Assembly (NCBI RefSeq): GCF_009469595.2
Contig: NZ_SSXV01000007.1
Span: 1 to 64,000 of the forward strand
DNA length: 64,000 nt
Source of the DNA: Thauera sp. 2A1
Lineage (GTDB): Bacteria; Pseudomonadota; Gammaproteobacteria; Burkholderiales; Rhodocyclaceae
Direction of reading: 5' to 3'
The notes under the pieces were generated by a model, which was not told the DNA's origin, did no database searches, and saw only the letters and a program-made list of their open reading frames with translations. Shown here piece after piece: positions 30,840 to 38,483 of the stretch (position 1 is the first letter of the stretch; the number at the start of each line of letters is the position of its first letter). Both the position numbers and the translations under genes were made by a program.

Positions 30840-31730
30840 ATGGTTCTCACACGCAGTTTCGTCAGGGCGAAGCGGCCCTGCACCGATGGATTCCGCTGGT
30901 TCGTCCGCCAGTTCGGCGAAGGCGGCAACTACCAGGACCTGCTCGACACGATGGTGGCCGCCGGCCGCGTCGGCGACGCCTGCTGGCTGCTCGAACAGTT
31001 CGGCCCCACCGACGAGGTGCGCGTGGTCGATGCTATCGAGGCCGATGCGGTCGTGTTCGCCGGCACGCTCGAGGTGCGCGGCGGCGTGGACGTCGACGGC
31101 ATCGTCCGCGTCGGCCGTTCGCTGCGCGTCGGCGGCGGCATGCGCGTCGGCGGCGAGTTGGGCGTGGGCGGCGATGTGCACGTGGAAGGCGGTATCCGTG
31201 CCGAGGCTCGCGTGACGGTCGGTGGCGACCTGCGCGCCGGCTGGGGCGTGGATTGCGCCGGCACACTGCACTGCGACGGCGGGCTGCGCACTGGATGGGA
31301 TCTGCGCTGTGGCGGCCGGCTGCACATTGCCGGCAATGCCACCGTCGGCCTCGATGTGCAAGTGGCTGAAGACATGCGTTGCGCCAAGGGCCTGCAGGCG
31401 GGCGGCGACATCCGCGTCGAGACCAGCTTGCGCGCCGGCCAGGGCGTGGTCGCGGGTGGCTCGATCGAGGTCGGCATGCATCTCGAGGCCGGCTGGGGCG
31501 TCAAGGCGGTCGGGGTGATAGTGGCGGGCGGTGCGATCCGCGCCGGCGAGAGCCTGAGCGCCGGCGAGGCGATCCGCGCAGGCAGCGGCTACGGCGTGTT
31601 TGCCGGCCTCGACGTGCGCATGGAAGCCTGGGAGCGCTGCGCGCAGGTGAGCGCGGCACAGCGCCCCGACGCGCTGATGAGCGGCTGGTGGTCCGGCCCG
31701 GTGGCATGCCGAGCGGAGGAACGGGCATGA
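30840..31730 (+). CDS. Hexad-repeat solenoid protein (predicted beta-helix)
   Basis: A 296-residue protein whose residues 71-262 are 32 consecutive six-residue units without a single insertion. The pattern is aliphatic-x-Val/Ala-Gly-Gly-x (for example LRVGGG, MRVGGE, LGVGGD). This register is expected of a parallel beta-helix; bactofilins and hexapeptide-repeat proteins are the nearest fold relatives I know. The N-terminal about 65 residues are a non-repetitive helical cap (DGFRWFVRQFGEGGNYQDLL). There is no signal peptide, so it is probably cytoplasmic. The ATG at 30840 is preferred; an upstream in-frame ATG at 30807 lacks similarity of style. It overlaps the GNAT gene by 4 bp (ATGA). Function is unknown. 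Confidence 0.75.
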   Translation: MVLTRSFVRAKRPCTDGFRWFVRQFGEGGNYQDLLDTMVAAGRVGDACWLLEQFGPTDEVRVVDAIEADAVVFAGTLEVRGGVDVDGIVRVGRSLRVGGGMRVGGELGVGGDVHVEGGIRAEARVTVGGDLRAGWGVDCAGTLHCDGGLRTGWDLRCGGRLHIAGNATVGLDVQVAEDMRCAKGLQAGGDIRVETSLRAGQGVVAGGSIEVGMHLEAGWGVKAVGVIVAGGAIRAGESLSAGEAIRAGSGYGVFAGLDVRMEAWERCAQVSAAQRPDALMSGWWSGPVACRAEERA

Positions 31731-32539
31731 ACGCCATCGCCCTGTGCCAGCCGTCCATCTTCTCCCCGCGCTCGGCCCCCGCCTTCCCGCAGCCGCCGCT
31801 GCGCGTGCTCCGTGCCGCGCTCGCCGCCCGCCTTGGCCGGCTGGTGCAGCCGACGCGCACGGAACTGCGCATCGACGTGAACCAGCCGGACGAAAACATC
31901 GAAGTCGAACTCGACGCCCTCCACCGCCGGCTGCACACCGCGGCTGACCCGATGAACGCCTGCACCCGCCTGCCCGCGCCGCTGCCCGGCCTGATCCTGC
32001 ACCACCGCGAAGCCGACGGCGAGCACTATGTGTATGTGGAGGACACGACTCGCGGCTGCCTGGCCGGTTACACCGTATTCAGCCGCCTGATCGAGGTCGA
32101 CCGCCGCACCGACCGCCATGTTCGTTCGCCGCACTCGAAGTACGCACCCGCCTACCGCGGCCGCGGCATCGCCAGCGCGGTGTACGACTGGGCGCTCGGC
32201 CGCGGCTTCTGTCTCGTCAGCGGTGCCCGCCAGTCCGCAGGCGCGCACGCCCTGTGGCGCGCCCTTGCCCGCCGCCACCCGCTGCGCTGGGTCGCCCTGC
32301 GCGACAAGCGCATGCACGACCTCGGCACGACTGTTCCGCCCGAGCGGGCCAACGAACTCGACATCCGCATGATCCTCCTCGGCCACGGCTGGAGCCTCGC
32401 CCAGCTCCACGCCGGCAGCCTGCTGCATCCGGCAGCCAGGGCTGTGGCGACGAAGGACGGCGACACCCTTGCTCGGCGCCACGCCCAACGCCTGGCCCGA
32501 GCCGCCCCGGATCGTCGTTCGCGTGGGGAGTTGCCATGA
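31727..32539 (+). CDS. GNAT-like N-acetyltransferase
   Basis: A 270-residue protein. The acetyl-CoA binding loop of GNAT enzymes is visible as YRGRGIASAVYDWAL (about residues 143-157), preceded by a strand containing YVYVEDTTRGCLAGYTVF. Residues 1-60 and the Arg/Ala-rich tail are unrecognised. A Shine-Dalgarno sequence GGAGGAA lies just upstream of the ATG at 31727, which overlaps the stop of the hexad-repeat gene. The stop itself overlaps the MscS gene start (ATGA), so the three genes are coupled. The acetylated substrate is unknown; the hexad-repeat protein is an obvious candidate partner. Confidence 0.72.
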   Translation: MNAIALCQPSIFSPRSAPAFPQPPLRVLRAALAARLGRLVQPTRTELRIDVNQPDENIEVELDALHRRLHTAADPMNACTRLPAPLPGLILHHREADGEHYVYVEDTTRGCLAGYTVFSRLIEVDRRTDRHVRSPHSKYAPAYRGRGIASAVYDWALGRGFCLVSGARQSAGAHALWRALARRHPLRWVALRDKRMHDLGTTVPPERANELDIRMILLGHGWSLAQLHAGSLLHPAARAVATKDGDTLARRHAQRLARAAPDRRSRGELP

Positions 32540-33471
32540 AGGCCGCCGATCCGGTGAAGCCCATTTCGTCTTCGCTGCGCGCTGCGGCGGGCTTCACCAT
32601 CCTGATGCTGATTGCCGTGTTCGTGGAGCCGCTGGCGCAGGTGCTGTGGCCGAATCACGTGGTGCACGGCTGGCTCGGGCCGCTGCGCCAGGCCGCCATT
32701 GCCCTGGCCACGTTCAGCGGAGCCCGCCTCATCCACACCCTGGTTGCCGCACAGCTCCTGCGACATCGCACGGGACGCCGACCGGTGCCCAGGGTGCTGC
32801 TGGATCTGCTGAGCGTGGCCCTGTTCGCGCTGGCCACCCTGATCAGCCTGTCGCTGCTGTTCCGCCAGGACCTGTCCGGCATCCTCACCGGGTCGGGCCT
32901 GGTGCTGGCCGTGCTGGGATTCGCCATCCGCAACGTGGTGGCCGACACGCTGTCGGGGATCGCGCTCGGCATCGAGGCGCCATTCCGCATCGGTGACTGG
33001 GTGCGCATCGAAACGCTCGCTCAGGGGCGCGTGCAGGAGATCGGCTGGCGCACGACTCGGCTGGTCACGCGCGACAGCACCTATGTGATCCTGCCCAACA
33101 GCCAGATCTCGCGCCAGCGCATCACGAACCTCAGCGCGCCGCGCAAGGAATACCGCGACAACGTGGAATTGACGCTGCCGGTGGATCTGCCCGTCGCCGC
33201 AGCCAAGGAACTGATACGCAAGGCGCTGTCCGGGGCGGAAAGCATCGTCGCAGGCAAGGCGCCGGAAGTGCAGGTGGTGCAGTACGGGCCCCAGGGAATC
33301 ACGTATCGGGTGAAATACTGGATCCCCCAGCACGACCGCGAGCCGGTCTGTCGCAACGAAGTCTTCAGCCTGATCGACGCGGCGCTGCGCGAGCGTGGCA
33401 TTGCCCTCGTGCCCGCGCCGGCGGCTTCGCCGTGCGCGCCGCAAGACCCGAGATGGGACGAGGCGGCCTAG
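32536..33471 (+). CDS. MscS-family mechanosensitive channel
   Basis: A 311-residue small-conductance channel that would open under membrane tension to release solutes. Three to four membrane helices precede the pore-lining helix, visible as GSGLVLAVLGFAIRNVVAD. The conserved beta-domain GIALGIEAPFRIGDWVRIE and ILPNSQISRQRITNLS follow. It is slightly longer than E. coli MscS (286 residues). It overlaps the GNAT gene by 4 bp, so it is cotranslated with it. The channel may also act as a signalling component, but that is speculation. Confidence 0.92.
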   Translation: MKAADPVKPISSSLRAAAGFTILMLIAVFVEPLAQVLWPNHVVHGWLGPLRQAAIALATFSGARLIHTLVAAQLLRHRTGRRPVPRVLLDLLSVALFALATLISLSLLFRQDLSGILTGSGLVLAVLGFAIRNVVADTLSGIALGIEAPFRIGDWVRIETLAQGRVQEIGWRTTRLVTRDSTYVILPNSQISRQRITNLSAPRKEYRDNVELTLPVDLPVAAAKELIRKALSGAESIVAGKAPEVQVVQYGPQGITYRVKYWIPQHDREPVCRNEVFSLIDAALRERGIALVPAPAASPCAPQDPRWDEAA

Positions 33472-33560
33472 GCTGCGGGCCGGGCAGGCTGCAGCCAGTG
33501 GCCGACCGGGCGTTCTCGCGGCATCATGCCGCCGTTGTAGTGCGCTGTCGGAGAGTCAAT

Positions 33561-34499
33561 TTGAGCCGGAATTTCTGCGCTTCACCTGCCGGGCCCACCC
33601 CGCTCTGCTGCCCCACCTGCGGATCTCGGCTGCATGCCAGCGCCCGCTTCTGCAGCGCGTGCGGCACGGCCCAGGCCGCACCGGCGCAGCAAGAGGCAAA
33701 GGCGATACACAGCCAGTTCGGCGCCAGCAGCGCCGATCTGGCCGAGCTGCTGTCGGCCAGGGGCGATGTGTTCGCCTGTCCGCGCTGCGACGCATTGAAC
33801 AAGACCAGCGCAGCCTATTGCGGGCATTGCGGTCAGCGACTGGCGACCGCCGACAGCGCGCATCGGACCTCCCCGGTCGACGAGGTTCCGCGGGCAAGCG
33901 AATCGCGTCGCGCGGGCCCGGATGCGCCCATTCGGCCAGCCGCGCGCCCGGGCAGGCAGTCCGCGCGCCGCTACGGGCCCGCCATCGCCCTGGCGCTGCT
34001 GGGCATGGTCAGCCTGGCGGCGTGGCAATGGAATGCGCCTGCGGTGCCAGCCAAACCGGCGACCGACAGCGCCACCCCGCACAGCCTCCCCGCGCCATTG
34101 CCAGCCGCGCCGGTCGCCATTGCCGAGCCGGTCGAACCCGTCCCCACCGTCGAGCCGGCCGATCCAATCGCGCTCCTGATCGCCGCGCAATCGCCGGCGT
34201 CCGGAATCGATCGCGCGGAACAGGCACAGGCAACCCCACCCGTCCCGCCCCCCGCTGCGACGCACAGGCGCACGCCGCCGCGCGAGGACGCGCGCAAGCA
34301 GGAAGTCACGAGAACCGCGATGCGTCGCACCGCTGCGCCGACTGCCGTCGACGAGCTTTACCGCCGGCGTGCCGCCGAACGCTGCGCCGAAGGCCTGTAC
34401 GGCCTGTTGTGCCGCGAAGCACTCCGCTTCGAGCTGTGTGAAGGCAAATGGAGCCGTGAGGCGCGGTCAGGCATGACGACCTGCCGTCTGAACGGTTAG
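33561..34499 (+). CDS. Double zinc-ribbon membrane protein
   Basis: A 312-residue protein with two DZANK-type zinc ribbons at the N-terminus: CPTCGSRLHASARFCSACG and CPRCDALNKTSAAYCGHCG. A Pro/Arg-rich linker, a single membrane helix (YGPAIALALLGMVSLAAW) and a Pro/Ala-rich segment follow, then a Cys-containing C-terminal region (RCAEGLYGLLCREALRFELC). I place the start at a TTG at 33561, with GGAGAG five bases before it; no ATG precedes the ribbons closely. Similar proteins occur widely beside envelope genes, but no function is established. Confidence 0.7.
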   Translation: MSRNFCASPAGPTPLCCPTCGSRLHASARFCSACGTAQAAPAQQEAKAIHSQFGASSADLAELLSARGDVFACPRCDALNKTSAAYCGHCGQRLATADSAHRTSPVDEVPRASESRRAGPDAPIRPAARPGRQSARRYGPAIALALLGMVSLAAWQWNAPAVPAKPATDSATPHSLPAPLPAAPVAIAEPVEPVPTVEPADPIALLIAAQSPASGIDRAEQAQATPPVPPPAATHRRTPPREDARKQEVTRTAMRRTAAPTAVDELYRRRAAERCAEGLYGLLCREALRFELCEGKWSREARSGMTTCRLNG

Positions 34500-34579
34500 C
34501 GGAGCGCCGATCGCGTCCCATGATGCCCGTCGTGGGCAAAGCATTCGTGGGCAGGGATGGGGGTGGGCCAACAAGCAGC

Positions 34580-35791
34580 TTACTTGCTGCGATGTCGAAA
34601 GGCCTTCCACAGCATCAAGTCGTAGCCTATCTTCAAGGCCCCGCAGGCGACCAAGGGTGCAGCAAGCCAGCCCGCAGCGAACAGCGCCCCACCGATCGTA
34701 GGGCTGATGGCAGAGGCCAGACTGCGCGGGACAGCGGTGAAACTCGCGGCAGCGGCCCGCTCTGCCGGCGTCACCACTTCCATCACGAAGGCGCTGCGCA
34801 CCGGCACATCCATCTGCGACAGCAAAGCTCGTAAGAAGAGCATTGCAAACGCGAGTTCGAGTTGTGGCACAAACGCCGCCGCGATGAGGCAGATGCTGGC
34901 GGGAATGTGGGTGAACACCATCGTGTTCACCAAGCCAATGCGCTCGGCCACCTTCGGAGCAATGAGTTGCGACGCAGCCGACAACAATCCGGCCCAGAAG
35001 AAGAAGGTGCCTGCAGCCAGCAGCGACAGGTCGAAGCGCTGAAAGAGCCAAAGCGCCATCAAGGCGTTGATGGCCAGCCCGCCCGCGAAGGAATCCAGGG
35101 AAAACAACAGCGCCAACCGGACGACAACGTCCTTCGATTCGCCAAGCGGCTGTGGCGCGGAGACTTCTGATTCCCGTTCCGGCGTGGGCATTCTTCGGTA
35201 CAACAGCCATACCACGCCGCCCACCAGGCCATAGAACGCGAACATCGCCCTGAATGCAGTCAGTTGTTCGACCCCCGTAGCCACCACCAACAGTTGCGGC
35301 ACCGCGGAAGCCAACGCGCCCAACGCAGCAAACAGAGCGCCCAATAGGGAATAGCGAGCAAACAAGCCCGTCCGAGCGGCGCCGAGGCTGGACTCGGCCA
35401 GCCGCGCGTGTTCGAGCGGCAGGAACACGCTGACATCCCCGGAACTTGGGTTCAGGGTCCCCACGAACGCGACCAGTAGCAGCGGCCAGAAGCCCGACAG
35501 GCTGGCGAAAGACAGTCCGGTGCCAAGCATGAGCAGCGCGGCGCCAAGCAGCAGACGCCGGTGATGGAAGCGATGCCCCCAAGCCCCCACTGCCAGGGTC
35601 GCGAGTGCCGACCCCAGCAGCGTGGCCGTACTCAGGAGGCCCACGTCCAGCGTTCCGAAACCGAGGGCCAGCAGATAGGCCGGCAACAGGACCGCCACAT
35701 AGCCGTCGGCAAAGGCCCGCAGCGCTTTCCCCATCAGGAGCGGCAGCACGACTCGGTCGGTACCCGCCGGCAGCAACCAGCGTTCAATCAC
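34580..35791 (-). CDS. MFS transporter in the chromate operon
   Basis: A 403-residue major-facilitator protein with 12 predicted membrane helices. A typical loop region appears between helices 2 and 3 (AVGAWGHRFHHRRLLL). The frame is open further upstream, but the GTG at 35791 overlaps the previous stop by 4 bp (GTGA) and is the best start. As the fourth gene of a chrB-chrA operon it may export chromate, sulfate or a related oxyanion; MFS transporters accompany chrBA in several Betaproteobacteria. Base composition is slightly less GC-rich than the flanking sequence, hinting at acquisition of the operon. Confidence 0.85.
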   Translation of the reverse strand: MIERWLLPAGTDRVVLPLLMGKALRAFADGYVAVLLPAYLLALGFGTLDVGLLSTATLLGSALATLAVGAWGHRFHHRRLLLGAALLMLGTGLSFASLSGFWPLLLVAFVGTLNPSSGDVSVFLPLEHARLAESSLGAARTGLFARYSLLGALFAALGALASAVPQLLVVATGVEQLTAFRAMFAFYGLVGGVVWLLYRRMPTPERESEVSAPQPLGESKDVVVRLALLFSLDSFAGGLAINALMALWLFQRFDLSLLAAGTFFFWAGLLSAASQLIAPKVAERIGLVNTMVFTHIPASICLIAAAFVPQLELAFAMLFLRALLSQMDVPVRSAFVMEVVTPAERAAAASFTAVPRSLASAISPTIGGALFAAGWLAAPLVACGALKIGYDLMLWKAFRHRSK

Positions 35792-36057
35792 ATCAGCCCC
35801 AGGAACCGCCCCATTTTCTCGACCGGGATATCGGCACACCAGGCGTAGAGCGCGTCGTAGATGACCATGCCATGGGCGAGCATCTCATGGTCATCGGTGA
35901 AGTTCAGAGACAGCCCCCTTGAGATGGCCAGCAGGCCGGCTGCTTCCCTTGCGAGCGCTGGCTGTCCGCAACCCCTTTCCGCGGCAGTCGCGTTGAAGGC
36001 GGCTGCCAGAGTCGCCACTGCGATGGGCCATCGAGCCGCGCGCATGTCGCGTTTCAC
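35788..36057 (-). CDS. Small secreted protein between chrA and the MFS gene
   Basis: An 89-residue protein with an apparent Sec signal peptide (RAARWPIAVATLAAAFNATA, cleavage after about residue 25). The mature part has RGCGQPALAREAAG, a histidine in DDHEMLAHGM, and WCADIPVEKMG; Cys and His residues suggest possible metal or redox contacts. Its GTG start at 36057 overlaps the chrA stop (GTGA); an ATG at 36045 is also possible. Its stop overlaps the MFS start. I do not recognise the family; a periplasmic role in chromate tolerance is inferred only from position. Confidence 0.62.
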   Translation of the reverse strand: MKRDMRAARWPIAVATLAAAFNATAAERGCGQPALAREAAGLLAISRGLSLNFTDDHEMLAHGMVIYDALYAWCADIPVEKMGRFLGLM

Positions 36058-37418
36058 AGGATGAAGGTCTTCAGCAGGAAGCCCACCAGCGCACACCCGG
36101 CAATCACATGAATCACGTTTGCCTTGAAGCGGAACAGCGCAATCGCTGCCCCCAGGGCAATGAGCGCAGACGCCCACTCGAACGAGCCTTCGAAACCCTT
36201 GGGCCACAGGACGTGGTAACCAAAGAAAAGCGCCAGATTGAGGATGACGCCGACCACCGCCGCCGTGATGGCGGTCAGCGGCGCGGTGAACTTCAGGTCG
36301 TTGTGCGTCGTCTCGATGAAGGGACCACCCAGCAGGATGAAGACGAAGGACGGCAGGAAGGTGAACCAGGTGACCAGCGTCGCCGCGACCGCACCGGCGA
36401 GGAACAGGCTATCCGGGCCAAAGACCGTTTTGACATAGCCACCGACGAAGCCCACAAAAGTGACGACCATGATGAGCGGACCGGGTGTCGTCTCCCCCAG
36501 CGCCAGACCGTCAATCATCTGGGTCGGTGTCAGCCAGCCGTAGTGGCCGACCGCCCCCTGATAGACGTAGGGCAGCACGGCATAGGCCCCGCCGAAGGTC
36601 AGCAAGGCCGCCTTGGTGAAGAACCAGCCCATCTGGGTCAGGGTGTGGTCCCAACCCAGCCCGGCGTTCAGCATCCCCATCGGCACCAGCCACAGCAGGC
36701 CACCGATGAGCGCGACCTTCACCAGCTTGCTCCAGGCGAAGCAGGCATGCGCCGGCGTCGGCGTATCGTCGTCAATCAACGCCCGGCCAAACGACGTGCC
36801 CGCCTTGCCGTGCCCGCCGCCGGCCTTGAATTTTCCCGGCGCGATGCGCCCGCCGAAGTAACCGGTCGCCGCCGCCATCGCGACGATGGCCGGGAACGGC
36901 ACGTTCAGCGCAAAGATGGCAACGAAGGACGCGGCGGCAATCGCCCACAGCACATTGTTCTTCAAGGCGCGCGAGCCGATGCGGTGCGCCGCCTGGACGA
37001 CGATGGCCGTCACCGCCGGCTTGATGCCATAGAACAGGCCGACCACCAGCGGGACTTCGCCAAACGCGATATAGACCCACGACAGCCCGATCAGGATGAA
37101 CAGCGAGGGCAGCACGAACAGGCCACCCGCAATGATGCCGCCCCAGGTGCGGTGCATCAGCCAACCGATGTAGGTGGCCAGTTGCTGAGCTTCCGGTCCG
37201 GGCAGCACCATGCAGTAGTTCAGCGCATGCAGGAAGCGGCGTTCGGAAATCCAGCGCCGGCGTTCCACCAGCTCCTGGTGCATGATGGCAATCTGCCCTG
37301 CAGGGCCGCCAAAGCTGATGAAGCCGAGCTTCAGCCAGAACAGGAAGGCTTGCCAGAAGCTGACGTCCGCTGGGCAGTCATCGCGTGTTTCGTCTGTTGC
37401 GCTCAGGGTCGTATTCAT
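36054..37418 (-). CDS. chrA: Chromate efflux permease ChrA
   Basis: A 454-residue membrane protein of the long-chain CHR family with two homologous halves and about 10-12 membrane segments. The family signature is visible near the N-terminus (FISFGGPAGQIAIMHQELVERRRW) and in its second-half counterpart (LTFGGAYAVLPYVYQGAVGHYGWLT). ChrA expels chromate from the cytoplasm. The ATG at 37418 overlaps the chrB stop by 4 bp (ATGA), so translation is coupled. The stop overlaps the small secreted-protein start. Confidence 0.95.
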   Translation of the reverse strand: MNTTLSATDETRDDCPADVSFWQAFLFWLKLGFISFGGPAGQIAIMHQELVERRRWISERRFLHALNYCMVLPGPEAQQLATYIGWLMHRTWGGIIAGGLFVLPSLFILIGLSWVYIAFGEVPLVVGLFYGIKPAVTAIVVQAAHRIGSRALKNNVLWAIAAASFVAIFALNVPFPAIVAMAAATGYFGGRIAPGKFKAGGGHGKAGTSFGRALIDDDTPTPAHACFAWSKLVKVALIGGLLWLVPMGMLNAGLGWDHTLTQMGWFFTKAALLTFGGAYAVLPYVYQGAVGHYGWLTPTQMIDGLALGETTPGPLIMVVTFVGFVGGYVKTVFGPDSLFLAGAVAATLVTWFTFLPSFVFILLGGPFIETTHNDLKFTAPLTAITAAVVGVILNLALFFGYHVLWPKGFEGSFEWASALIALGAAIALFRFKANVIHVIAGCALVGFLLKTFIL

Positions 37419-38353
37419 GTTTTCGGGCCTTTCTGAAAGGAGGCCAGTAGTCCGTCAAAGATGCGGCTCGCCAGTGCGAGGAACTGATCGTCGTCGGGGA
37501 TAGTGTCGCGCAGGCCAGCCAAGGCGCTCTCGATACCTGCCGCCTCCGGGGGCTGTACGCCACCCACGTCGAGGAAATGCACCAACGCCCCAAATCTCTG
37601 AAGGGGCGGCGTCTCCAGGTTGAAGCTGGCAAGCAGCACTTCGAAACTCACCCGGGCGCCGACGTGGGTGAATGTGGCGCCGTCGAAATCGAACCCGAGT
37701 GCATCGGCCGGGCAATCAGACGGCGTCGCCAGCCAGAGCAGCTTCGCTTGCGGGTCGATGCAGCGGCGAATCAGCCAGGCACAGGCCAGCCGGTCCACCC
37801 AGGGACGGCGTCGCGTCGCCCAGCGTCGCCCTTGGTAGTCCTGGATACTCAAGCGGGCAATGGCCTCATCGACCGGGTGAGGCTCATCGGGGGACAAGGC
37901 CCGGGCCGCCCGCTGTTCGAGGTCGCGTAATGCCTCGTCGGCCTGTTTCTGGGCTTCGCCGGGGAAGAAGTCGATGGCCGCCAGGTTGGTGAACGCCTTG
38001 CGCAGCTTGCGGGCTTGCTTCACGGCTTCGTTGGCCGTGTCCGGGCTGAGCCCCTCGCGCGCCACCGAAATGTCTGCCAGCAGATTGGCGAAGTCGGCAC
38101 TGCGGTCGAACAACGCCTTGAAGTTGCCGTCATGGGGCTCTTCAAGACGAACAACCAGCGCCATCCCCTCCGCTGCGCGAACATCCGCAGCGACAGCATC
38201 CAGCGTGCTTTGGCAATCTTCACGTTCCGGCACGAGATAGACGCCATCCCGCAGGACCGCAGCACCCGAGGCCTTGAGGTTGCGCCAGGCACGCATGCGG
38301 GCCGTGGCGTTCTCGGTGGGGAGGCTGGTGATGAGTGCAATCCATGTGCTCAT
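37415..38353 (-). CDS. chrB: Chromate-responsive regulator ChrB
   Basis: A 312-residue ChrB protein: an N-terminal regulatory domain (WIALITSLPTENATARMR, LRDGVYLVP) and a C-terminal chromate-resistance domain with WATRRRPWVDRLACAWLIRRCIDP and a FTHVGARVSFEVL strand. In Ralstonia and Ochrobactrum ChrB senses chromate and controls chrA. It heads a leftward operon chrB-chrA-small protein-MFS in which every junction overlaps. A palindrome immediately upstream of its ATG (38373-38386) is the likely operator, suggesting autoregulation. Confidence 0.93.
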   Translation of the reverse strand: MSTWIALITSLPTENATARMRAWRNLKASGAAVLRDGVYLVPEREDCQSTLDAVAADVRAAEGMALVVRLEEPHDGNFKALFDRSADFANLLADISVAREGLSPDTANEAVKQARKLRKAFTNLAAIDFFPGEAQKQADEALRDLEQRAARALSPDEPHPVDEAIARLSIQDYQGRRWATRRRPWVDRLACAWLIRRCIDPQAKLLWLATPSDCPADALGFDFDGATFTHVGARVSFEVLLASFNLETPPLQRFGALVHFLDVGGVQPPEAAGIESALAGLRDTIPDDDQFLALASRIFDGLLASFQKGPKT

Positions 38354-38360
38354 GAATGCA

Positions 38361-38390
38361 CTCTACAAATCAGTAGAGATCTCTACAAAT
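38361..38390 (-). promoter_or_regulatory. Chromate operon operator with perfect palindrome
   Basis: GTAGAGATCTCTAC (38373-38386) is a perfect 14-bp palindrome lying 20 bp upstream of the chrB ATG. It is flanked by two direct repeats of CTCTACAAAT (38361-38370 and 38381-38390). The AT-rich context contrasts with the surroundings. Position and symmetry suggest the ChrB binding site; the exact promoter hexamers are not clear. Confidence 0.65.
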
Positions 38391-38483
38391 ATTTTCTTCT
38401 GCTACACATATCCTTTTATCCTCAGTCGCGGGCCACAAGTTGGCGACGCGCTCGCGACGGCTGCCTTGAGTCTCTCGTCGCCT

